Part shown: positions 38,301 through 48,800 of the stretch, in pieces
Position numbering within the stretch: position 1 is the stretch's first letter
How the letters are laid out: each line of letters opens with the position of its first letter
From: Ptychodera flava
Lineage: Eukaryota > Hemichordata > Enteropneusta > Ptychoderidae
DNA: 64,000 nt
Direction: 5' to 3'
Assembly: GCF_041260155.1 (NCBI RefSeq)
Contig: NC_091935.1
Span: 5,943,501-6,007,500, forward strand
Notes under the pieces: model-generated
What the model was told of the DNA's origin: nothing
The model's database searches: none
What the model saw: the letters and a program-made list of their open reading frames with translations, nothing else
Translations under genes and position numbers: made by a program

Positions 38301-41300
38301 GCTTCATCACCTTCCCCAGTAATTATCTACATGCTTCAAGAGGGTAATTTTACATCTTCATATGGTTCAATGGTTGTGATATGAGAGCTGTAAGGAAGTA
38401 TTTTGTCACAATGTTAAAGTCATGGCTTGGTTTTACAACAGAATATTGCCAATGATGGAAAATTCTGCAGAGAAATTTTTGGGTTTTTTTTCAAAAAACT
38501 CTGGAAACCTGGACACAAAGCAAAGAATTTACTTACAGTAATTCCTGAGAAATTGAAGAACATGCCCACTCACCTGAAATACAAACATATGCCTACCAGC
38601 TGCAACAGGTCCAACTAATACTGTGTCCAGAACTTGGTCATGATCTTCACTCTCAGCTGAACCCACATAGATAATCTTCCACTCCAAATCTATTCAATAG
38701 AAGAACATGAAGTCTGAGTCTTTTTGAACTACAGAGGGTGTTACACCTACTTAATATGTGAAAGCCATTAATAAGAAACCAGAAGGAGCTGATACAGTAC
38801 TTCACTACACATCTTACATTGCCCAAGGTATATGCATTCTAATCTTCTTAGCTTTATACACAAGCCTTCATGGATGTTGAGTGTCAAGAAATGGTTTTCA
38901 ATAAAGTTGTATCTCAGTGTCACCATGCCTCAGAACAAAGCCTTGTATTTCCTTGAATAAATTTGATAGAATGTGGTTGCCGTTGGATTGAATCATCGGA
39001 TCTTATTGATTTTCTACAGTAAATTTGCATTGGATGCTGATTATTTGCCCATGACATATATACAACAGGGATCACTTTGGGGTGCAATAACGCGATATTT
39101 ACGCTCAAAAATCAGAAATCGTATTCAGAAAAATCAATTGGGCAAAAAAGTTGCGCCAATAATGCAAATGGCGCATACGTTATACATTTACGCGATCTAA
39201 ATTCATCGGTAACATTTGGCAGGTTTTCAGTACAGAACCACTCATTGTGTCACCGCAGAGAGCGCTATAATTATGCTAGAAAAGCTGTTGCCGAGTTACC
39301 CGTTTCAAACAGTGTTTGTGATTGGTTGCCAACAGGAAGTTTTGTGTTCATTGACAAATCATTGGAGTCGATGCAGCAAGTGTTCATTGCTGATGTACAG
39401 TGTAATGTTGTCACTCAAAATGGCGCTTTCGAAGGAATTCGTGTCCAGTACAAGTGGTAGTGTGAAGAAAAACGAGAACGCACTATTCTGGACTACTGTA
39501 CAAGTGTTACTCCCGCACTAGAAAGTATGGATTCGATCGCCTCCGATTACGATTACACTCAGTGTGACAGTTTTCGGACAGGGTAGTGAATTTCGCCCAA
39601 AGCCGTTTCATAAATGACGAGCGCTACGAAATTTTATTATTATACCTTTCGAAACTTTATCGTGTTAATTCTCAAACTGTTAACACCGACAGAAGTGGCA
39701 TTTAAGGAGTCAAAGATGCCAATTTTTTACCCATGTTGAGTGCCTGTAATCGGACTGCTATCGCAGTAATCGGACGTTGTATTTGGAATATGATTACAGG
39801 GGCTAAATATCGAACACGGGCTTTTTGAAACTTCGAACCCTGATTTTCAATTTCGATGTGTTCAGAAAACTATATGGAAATATTTCGTGATAATTAGTTA
39901 GGTTTAATCCATGGACGACGCAACTATATTTCAACGTGTATAGCACTTAGATATCGAACACGGGCTGTTTCTGTGTGTTGTGTTCGACACCTCGTATCGT
40001 ACGGTGTGGCTAACTTAACCAAGTTTGTAGCGCCCGAAATAGCTTCTACAAAAAAAAAACTATTCAAAACGGGACATTAGCATCACCTGACTTAATATGC
40101 TGTAGCATAACTTGTAAAACGCTATCAAAATGGAGCGAAGTGAGTATAACGAACAGCATTTCATTAAATGTCTGAAAACTGAGGTCCGAAAACTGTCTCA
40201 CTGAGTGTATTGTTATGCAAATTCACCAATATGCAGAAAATCAGGGAAAGTTAGGTCCGGTTCCCACAGACTTTGAAATTCTCGCACTGCCACTGTTTTT
40301 TTTCATGTGGGATTTTATCTCATGCAGTTCTTGAGCCAGGGTAATCCCTGTACAATCTTGGCAAGAGAATAGTCAATTGTGTGGTCAAGTAGTGAAAATA
40401 GAATGGGAAAGATCAATAATCTTTGATACCCTAACCCTTTTCCTGCCAGACAGTATTTAGACTATTACTTCCCCATCAGCCAAGTCAGTAAAAAGCGGTA
40501 TTGAGCCAAAACATGACGTATTTTCACCCGCTTGGCTTGGTCTGTTATAGCATCTTTAGTCCAAAAAAATCAAGTTTACAGTATTTATGTTTTCAATAGC
40601 CTTAAAATGTACAGTATTATGTTAAAATACACCATATGGAATATGTTGTGTTTCATTAATTTTAACCATCTTGACCTGATGGTGAAAGATGGACTTGGCA
40701 GGAAAAGGGCTAATATGGCTCTTTCCAAAACTGATCATAGAGTGACTAATTGTAACATCACTCGTCTGTCAACATTTAATATCAATGCATATCTGATACC
40801 TCCTGAAGTTACATGCAACATAATAATTAGTGTTTGTAATTGCAATTCCTACATTGGCTTTCAGAAGTATGATTAAATTTTAGAACTACTGCCCTACATG
40901 GCTATGGCAATAGAAATTTCAATTGTGAGTAACAATTTATATAGGAGTACCATCACCTGCTACCATGATAATTGATAACTTTTGAGCGATCATGTCATAC
41001 CTAATGTTTATGAAGTACCTGCTTGAAATTATACCAGTATATTTTTCCCCACTTTTTTACAGTTTTACTCCATTTCTATGTACTTCTATTTATTTTATTA
41101 ATTTGTCTATTTATTATGTTCTTTGATGAATCAAGTTGTTGGACATTATACAGCAAATCACTTTCTTGTGCTCAACGTCATACAGTTGCCTACCTGTTCG
41201 CACTTATAGGACTTCTTCCCTGGCTGCTCTCTAACAGCAGATAAGATCTTTAAATCACGCCCCAAACACCCCTTGGTCTATGAATAATATAATTACCCAT

Positions 41301-41874
41301 GATACACCAGTTTTAATCTGCAGCATATGAACTCACTATAGCACTGCATGCATCAATCTTTCCTGAAGGCGAAAGCCACCCAGGAAGTCACTTTACGGTA
41401 AGAGGATGACTTTGAGTCGACAAAATGTAACTCGGACAATGCTTTGACTGCGTAGTTGTACCCTTGTGAAAGAATGACGGGTATAGAATCGTTCCCTTTC
41501 ACTGCTTATGAGTATACAACTACAGAGCAATACTCGCGAAACAAAAGATGCAGCAGGCAGGCACAGTTCCTTCACCATAGCGGGAATCAGTGACTGTTTG
41601 TACACACAAGTTCAAGTGACAAAGATCTAATGTGTAATCGTTTAGACCCAACTTACTACTATAAATGTGTATGTTGCCAAAACAGACTTTTAAAAAGCGG
41701 AATGTGCAAAAATAGGATCTCCAGTCTCAGGACATGAAAAATCAAATCACTAAACCTTTACGTACCTTCTTTGAGAACGTCTAGACACTCAAACGTGATT
41801 TCGAACTGGAAGGGATTCAGGAAGGGCGATGGGTTGTCCAATACGACGACGTTGTTTATCTGTATGATTGCCAT
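29318..41874 (-). CDS. ASF1: Histone chaperone ASF1
   Basis: Anti-silencing function 1 hands H3-H4 dimers to CAF-1 and HIRA in the nucleus. Coding exons in transcript order: 41874-41766, 38689-38574, 37839-37663, 29569-29318, with GT-AG junctions; total 217 residues against 202-204 in human ASF1A/B. The start MAIIQINNVVVLDNPSPF and the blocks DLEWKIIYVGSAES, DAVGVTVVLLTCSY, RVGYYVNNEY and NILATSPRVTRFKIDWDNN are diagnostic. Residues known to contact H3-H4 or HIRA/CAF-1 fall at conserved numbers: E36, D37, D54, V94, R108. The C-terminal 55 or so residues are acidic, Ser/Pro-rich and disordered, as in the family. Intron 3 is swollen to 8.1 kb by nested repeats. The gene is intact. Confidence 0.96.
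29727..32280. mobile_element. Long-inverted-repeat DNA element
   Basis: Arms of 282 bp (29727-30008 and 31999-32280), roughly 93% identical, begin TTTATTGCTGGCGCAAATAA. The 2 kb centre is CpG-rich (about 30590-31330) with frames up to 113 codons (31329-31670) that I cannot assign. Target duplication is unclear. Long arms recall Mutator-like or fold-back elements, but no transposase was recognised. It lies in ASF1 intron 3. Confidence 0.8.
33418..33726 (-). other. Unassigned 102-codon frame in GC-richer repeat
   Basis: Open from MQANVSCCRRLW to a stop. It contains SRDCFCYANQLATMAARHVE. An overlapping frame from about 33800 starts with a hydrophobic, signal-like stretch. I recognise no family. 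It may be a fragment carried by the surrounding element nest, or chance. Confidence 0.2.
34005..36182 (+). repeat. Composite satellite element B (225 bp units)
   Basis: From TAGTCCCCAC (34005) to GTGGGGACTA (36173-36182), the same ends as element A. About six or seven units are present; in the regular part the phase AAGTTAT recurs at 35195, 35421, 35646 and 35871, giving 225-226 bp spacing. DR1 motifs start at 35142, 35368, 35594 and 35819, with a one-base variant at 36045. A SINE interrupts the left part. Confidence 0.9.
34370..34732 (-). mobile_element. tRNA-derived SINE
   Basis: On the minus strand the head reads GGAGGCATCATGGGCCAG, then an A-box-like TGGCTAGAGCAGTGG and a B-box-like GAGTTCGAGCC at tRNA-like spacing. 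A body with TGTCCTTGGGCAAGGCACTT and a tail with AAGCGCCTTGATCACATC and GCGCTATATAAG follow, ending in an (AAT/ATT)n repeat near 34370-34395. It is inserted in satellite element B. It looks full length, and it is not a functional tRNA gene. Confidence 0.9.
36183..36830 (+). repeat. Tail of composite element B, mixed family
   Basis: Begins with the AAATTGTGTCACTGCATCC tail seen in element A and two minisatellite units, then switches to the family of 26941-27914 (TTTTTGACCAAAAATGGGA). It ends in CAGACATA tandem units (about 36735-36775) and GGCTATGGGAGCTAAAAA. Confidence 0.75.
37840..38573 (-). other. ASF1 intron 2, nothing recognised
   Basis: A 734 bp AT-rich intron. A 28 bp phrase containing CACCTTCCCCAGTAATTATC is tandemly duplicated at about 38277-38336. 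Otherwise nothing was seen. Confidence 0.6.
38960..40080 (+). other. CpG-richer island in ASF1 intron 1
   Basis: CpG dinucleotides are common here, unlike the flanks. An ATTGG (inverted CCAAT) lies near 39323. An ATG in good context (39420, AAAATGGCG) opens a 33-codon frame ending at 39521, and a 127-codon frame covers 39077-39460. I recognise none of the products. It may be an alternative promoter or first exon, or an unrecognised insertion. Confidence 0.3.
40435..40709. mobile_element. CTAA-flanked MITE of the TGCCA family, copy 2
   Basis: 275 bp bounded by CTAA on both sides (40431-40434 and 40710-40713), with ends CCCTTTTCCTGCCAG and CTTGGCAGGAAAAGGG. It aligns along its length with 28500-28765. 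Confidence 0.88.
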
Positions 41875-42416
41875 GTTGAAGACGAAGTTTCTCGAAAATA
41901 AGAAAATGGACTAATACAATCAGGTTACTGGATGTCCTTAGTTGTAAATTCTTCGGGGAAACTTGAATATTGTAGGTGCCGGGCGCTATTTTTGGGGGGA
42001 GTCAGTGTGCTGACTCCACAACAAAGTCGAAATGCTGAAACTGGCGGGGAAATACCATCATCCAAGAAAGGTATTACGCTATTGGTCGATTTGTAGCAAT
42101 TACCTTACACCTCACATGATTGGTCTGATATTTTTCAGCCTCGTTAAAAAAAATCTATCTGCTTGTCTTTAAAATAAAGACTGATTTTGCTTAATTTCAT
42201 TTTACTGTTTATAATCAGAAAATGTACTGGGTTATACAAATAAAGTCTGTATCTATACCAAAATTCTCTCACCAAACCAATTGCAAGGTTGGCTCGTATG
42301 GGTGTGAAAAGGAGACTTATGAAAGTAATACTTTCATGGTTCGTTCGAGGTGCATTTCCGTTTCCTGTGCATGCTCAGAACAGTGAACCCAGAAAAGAAT
42401 CGAAAGGAGAAAAACT
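41875..42416. promoter_or_regulatory. Divergent ASF1 / PLAA promoter
   Basis: 542 bp separates the start codons, so both promoters must lie here. Two inverted CCAAT boxes (ATTGG at 42081-42085 and 42119-42123) and an E2F-like GGCGGGGAAA at 42043-42052 are visible. E2F control is known for vertebrate ASF1B, so the site is plausible for S-phase expression. No TATA box was evident. Confidence 0.6.
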
Positions 42417-42859
42417 ATGGCAACTTATAAGTTAAGTTGTACACTTACAGGACATGAACTTGACGTCAGAGCTGTACAAGCGACCTTTTCGCCAGAGGGA
42501 GCGATCGTGTCTGGTTCCAGAGACAAGACAGCAAGGATATGGGTACCGGACAGGTAAATCATGCTAACTCATGTTACAACGTCGTCAACAGCCGGTCAGC
42601 CGGTCATTCATTGTGATCTGATTGCGAGTGTGTTGGTTTTGAAGCATAGCTCGTTACATGCCATTCGGAGTTTCTAAAGTATGGCCAGTCTTAGCATTTA
42701 TGTATAAATTTTTGCATAAATTCAAAATTTGACACAATATACAACAGCGCAAATTTGCGATTTAATAAGTACGGTACACAGACTGTGACAGAGTCCATGA
42801 TAATTGACATAGTTTACGGATATGTGTTGATTACAAATGAATCTTGTTCATAATGAAGG

Positions 42860-42895
<36 letters not shown>

Positions 42896-45800
42896 AATTG
42901 CCGTCTGTGTAAATCATTCATCTTCGAAGTAGAACTATATTACTGCGTTACCCAGTGCATGAACAAAATATTTAAAAAAAGATTAAAATAACATTTCACT
43001 GGCTTAGTTTATCCACATTATCACCTACACTTTCTTAAAGATGAATTGCTAAGTGGTTTACATACTGTCAGGGCTCCCTCTCAGTCACCAAAATGATTAG
43101 CCAACTGATTAGCCAATCAAAATCTTGTAGCCACTTTGAGCAACTTTTAGCCAGGCTATGATCTCAATTAAGCGTGGCAATTACAGCTTTCTCCGCATTC
43201 AGGAGTTCCTAATTTTACAAATCGAGATCTTTTGTATGATGTTCCTGATAGCTTTTACATTAAAGAAACATTTGTTCAGTTTGTACTGAATAATCTGTGT
43301 TTTTATGACATTTCCAGGATAGAAATACTTTTTCATTTCAGATGGTAAACTTTTACCACCAGAAATAAAATAAGGTATCAATTGAATTCTAAAAATCTGG
43401 TAGCAAAGTGAAGTGTATATTACAACAGGTACAGAACATTTCTGCGGCATTCATTTAGTGTTCACAGTATGATAGCTTGTTATAAGCTACAAGCCTCTCA
43501 TGCGGCAAATTTATGCAGTCTTCCATAACCAAAATGTTTTAGCCACAAGAATAAAAAAAATGGTGCAGGAGAAAGCATTTAGTAGCACACTGGCAGTGTA
43601 GATACAATTGGCCCCGGTGTTACTTGTATGTCACAGTTGTGATCAGGCAGGCTAAATAGCATTTTGAGTATGAGTATTTTTCTTGAGATCAAAGGTTTTG
43701 GCCAAACACAACTCTTGTAAAACAAGACACAATGATATATGTTCATTTAAATTACTCACTGTTTGAGAGTATACATTGTTTTAATGATTATGATAATATT
43801 TTAACACAGATATATTTTCACTTGATATTTTGATATCATAAAGAAATGTCTGGTAATGTTTACTTCTACATCATTAAACTGGTCGAATCTGCAAAAATAT
43901 TAAAATAATTCAGAATCACATAATTTCTTGTATAAGTTATAGCAGTTTGAAATAGACCGAATTAACAATTTTAATGAATTGTTATAATTGCTTTAATGTT
44001 TACATGCAAAATTGCAATTCACAAATGTGATGATTTGACAATGGATATGCTTACTGCAATTACTGTTTACAATATCCCTTTGCAATGACTCTTAATAAAT
44101 TTAATTTAAAACTGACAGTCAAGCTGAATGCCATTTAAATTGGAAGACACCAAAAATACCTTTTACCTATTGACCCACCCTAGGTGGCTCTTTTGAACCA
44201 TAATTGTACACTTAAGGGGTCTTCATGCATGACATCACATGATGAGATGACCTAGACTTGACCTTTCAGAAAACCTCAGTTTTTCTCCTCTTCCTTTGTA
44301 TTATTGCTCCGTTTGTGAAATTTCCCTTTTAAATTACGGTATTTACTATCAAACTGAGTAGTTGCCGGCCAAATTTTGATTCTAGCAAAGTAGGTAAAAC
44401 TTCTAGATAGACTGAAGGACGAACGGGACTCACGGAGGCAAAACAAAGCCTCTGTACCACAGACGGAACAGCAACAATGTCTGCTCCATGTACCAGGGAA
44501 CTTGTAATTTTGTAGAAAGGAGAGTAAACTGTTTCAATACATTGCAACTTTGTAGGAAGGAGAGTAAACTGTTTCAACATCTTACAACTTTTTATTGTTA
44601 GCTGTAGTTTTTTGTTGAGGTGGCACCTGGGCAGGAAAAATTCATTAGCCACTATGTTCGCCAAACTGGAATTTTTGTAGCCATTTTAAACTTTCTTTCG
44701 CATTTGGCTAATTGGCGATCGGGTAGCGGGAGCCCTGACTGTAAGTTTATTCTGCACATAAAGTACAAAAGGTATCATTATTATTGTATTTTATTTTAGA
44801 ATAAAATGTGCTGATGAACTATGACTGTGCATATCATCAGATAGCTTACATCCTTTTTGTTGTTGAATAATCTGAACCACATTGTTGAATAATCTGAACC
44901 ACATTCCGATTTTCTTTTGAGTTCTAAGTAAAGTACCAAATAAACGAAAGTAGGTGCAAAATAAATAGAAATAAGTAAAAGAAGTTGGTACCAGTCTTAT
45001 GTTACTCATGAATTTGTTTTTGAAATAGAAAAAATGTTATTGTTCTCAAGATAGCCTGTTTTGTAATTGTATTGCAGCAATGGCAGAGGCTATTCCCAAG
45101 CCATGATACTGACAGGACATACAAACTTCATCTCCTGTATCTGTGTTATGCCTCCTACTGATGAGTATCCACAGGGACTCATTATGACTGGAAGCAATGA
45201 TCACAATATTAATGCATACACACCAGACTCTCCATTCCCAGTGTACACTCTCACAGGACATGAGAACACAGGTGAGTTTTAGATCCTAAGATTCTTTGAA
45301 GAGTGGTGGCTAATTCGCATAAATTTAAATACAACATTTGCATATCATTGCTTTGTTTGGTGTATATAATTACTGTGAAAGAAGATGATGTTTGCTCTGC
45401 CATGCAAAGAAAAAGAAAACATTTAATGTGGTCAGGCAAATGTAGATCTCTGTAGCTTTCATACGTAAATATTACATAGCATTTGCGCTCCATAATAGCT
45501 CATGTATGTAAAATTTATGATGTGCTTTCAATAGTCCAGAGAAGCTCCCACTGTCATGGTTAAGAAAATAAATTATGCTACTTGGAGATGATTTAAACAC
45601 AAAAATTCTTTTATCTTTCAGTTTGTACCTTGGCTTCTGGTAAATTTGGTACTCTCCTCAGTGGTTCGTGGGACTGCACTGCTAAAGTTTGGTTGAAGGA
45701 GAAAAACGTCATGACCTTACGAGGTCATTCACTGGCTGTATGGGCTGTAGCTATTTTGCCAGCACAGGGACTGATGCTCACAGGGTCTGCAGATAAAGAC

Positions 45801-48800
45801 ATCAAGATGTGGAGAACTGGAAAGTGTGAACGGACATTTAAAGGTAAATAGGTGTTTCTGTGGAGTTTGTGTGTTCTCCAACATGTCGGAAGGTTAGACG
45901 TAAAATTATTAGTGATTCTTTGTGATCAAGAAAGCATCACAACTACAGGAATTATAATTAATATGTCATTCATTTTTTTAAAACAGTGTTCAAATAAGAT
46001 AAGGAGTATAGTCCAGGCAATGGTTTTTACTGCCATTTTACATGAAAAGTTCCATACAACTGCATACAAAATTTTTCTTATTTCATTAGAGCAACTTTAT
46101 ACTATAATGAAACACAGGCCATTACCAGTCTGTAAAACCATACTGAACTTCAATAAAGCCACTGATTGAGAACGAGGATCTATCACGGTAACCTTCACAA
46201 CGAGTACTGTATCTACATATGGTATAATATAATGATAATAATAATAATAACAAGGCAGTATTGCTGAAGGCAATGAGTACTTGGGCCGTGATAGAGTAAT
46301 TTTGAGGACAATATATACCACTATTCAAATATGGTCTTGAATTTCCTCCTGTCAATGAGGCATTTGATTAACTGGTTATTAAACGAAGCAATGGCATGAC
46401 AACGGCAAAATATGTCTAGCAACTTTTGTGGAGTTTGAGGCAGGGGTTCTTTATTTATAACGGGAATTGCTTAAACTCCTTAAATATTCAAATTACAGCA
46501 AATTTCTTTTGTTCTCGATGGTAGATGTCTAATATTTAGATGGGCATATTTAGATTTCTACCCTATAGTTATCCCTATATACCAAAAATCGGACATCCAG
46601 CTCTATTGGCTTGCTCAGAATTAGATATGTGCATAATTAATGAGGTACAATATGTGGTGTCATAAGGTGTCACGGTCCCATCATACCATTTATGAAGGGT
46701 GTAGCACTTGTGGTTACTGAGTTGTGGACAAATATATATATTTGAGGTCAAAGGTCATCGAGGTCACGTGACATTTTGTCAAAATAATTGTATTGCTAAG
46801 TTATTCCTATATACCAAAAATCAGACCTCCAGCTCTATTGGCGCGCTCAAAATTATATATGCGCATAATTAATGAGGTACAATATGTGGTGTCATAAGGT
46901 GTCTTATCATACCAAATATGAAGGATGTAGCACTTGTGGTTACTGAGTTTGTGGACAAATATATATATATATTTGAGGTCAAAGGTCATTGAGGTCACGT
47001 CACATTTTGTCATAATAATTGTATTGCTCAGTTATTCCTATATACCAAAAATCAGACCTCTAGCTCTATTGGCTCGCTCAAAATAAGATATGCACATAAT
47101 TAATGAGGTACAATATATGGTGTCATAAGGTGTCCTTTCATACCAAATATGAAGGGTGTAGCACTTGTGGTTACTGAGTTGTGGACAAATATGTATATTT
47201 GAGGTCAAAGGTCATTGAGGTCACGTGAAGTTTTGTCAAACAAATTATATTGTTAACTTATCCCTATATACCAGAAATCAGACCTCTTGCTCTATTGGCT
47301 CGCTCACAATTAGATATGCACATAATTAATGGAGTACAATATGTGGCATCATAAGGTGTCCCATCATACCAAATATGAAAGGTTTAGCACTTGTGGTTAC
47401 TGAGTCATGGACAATAATGTATATTTGAGGTCAAAGGTCACCAAGGTCACATGATATTTTGTCAAGATGTCTGAGATATCTGCGTGAACCGATGGACTCA
47501 CTGATGCACTCACTGACGGATATGAGCCAATCTATAAGCCCCCTGGACTTTATCCGTGGGGACAAAAAAACTGTGTCACTGCATCCTTTAGGCAATATGA
47601 ATACGATGAGAAACTACATTTTTATTTTTCTTGGCATCATACATGCGAGTCTATGGAGAACTGCCTTATACATGGGAGTCTATGGAGGTGTAAACTAAAA
47701 AGTCCTCTAACACGGCCAAATTTGATAGCATTGTGAAACAAATCGACGTGCATCTGTATGGGGTTGGGTACTAGGCGTGAACGGACGGACGGACGCACGG
47801 ACATGACCAAACCTATAAGGCCCCTCGGACTTCGTCCGTGGTGATTAAAAACAACGCAACAGTTATTACAGCTACACCGGCGGTAGGTTCATATCCAGAG
47901 CCCCGTACGGTCTGCCGCCGTCTCTTGAAAACAATCTCATGCACCCGGCCATATGGGCAGCTGGCCGGATCACAGTCGCTCGAGAGCTATTCAGCTCTGG
48001 GACTATTCGCCCCATAGACGAGTATACAGAAGCGAGGTATTTCTCGCTTCTGTATACTCGTCTATGGGGCGAATAGTCCCAGAGCTGAATAGCTCTCGAG
48101 CGACTGTGGCCGGATGCATGACTTCCCGGAGAAGGCGAGCTGTCACGTTCAAAGCTCAGGATTATTTGTCGATCAAATTTCAGTAAATTTACCTTACCTA
48201 GATGAAATTTTGTCTATAGGCTGAAATTTCGCCGAAGTTTGACAAAATTACATCGATTTTTCAGGTTCATATGCGACATTTTTGAGTTTTGAGTGCAGAC
48301 AGAAATAAGTTTTGAGGCAACATGGCTGCGACCCCATGTTGACACCTAGCCCTGCATACGATGCTATGTGCTACAGCTAACACACAGCATCGTACGCAGG
48401 GCCAGCGAGAGAGTTGCCGACATCGACGGTTATTTACGAGAAGTGAATAAAAGACTGTCATTTTTGGAAGCGATCGAGTAGCTGAGGTAGGCTGGGATAC
48501 GACTTGGGCCCAAGAACGCTGAATTTCGGCAGTAATTTGGCTTTTACGTCAAGTCCCAAAATGGATTTGAAGTCACCGACCCAACGTACGGGTCTTTGCA
48601 GGGCTGTGGTCAGCGGGGCGGTTAGCTGTAGCGGAACACACAGCATCGTACGCAGGGCTAGTTGACCCCCAAGTGAAAATGTGTTCGCGATCAAATCTCC
48701 TATATTTTTTTCAGAATTTTCAACAAAATCATTGCTTCTTACATCTTTTGTAAAATATAAAATACTAAAATAAAACTGCGATGTGCCATGTCTCCAGATT

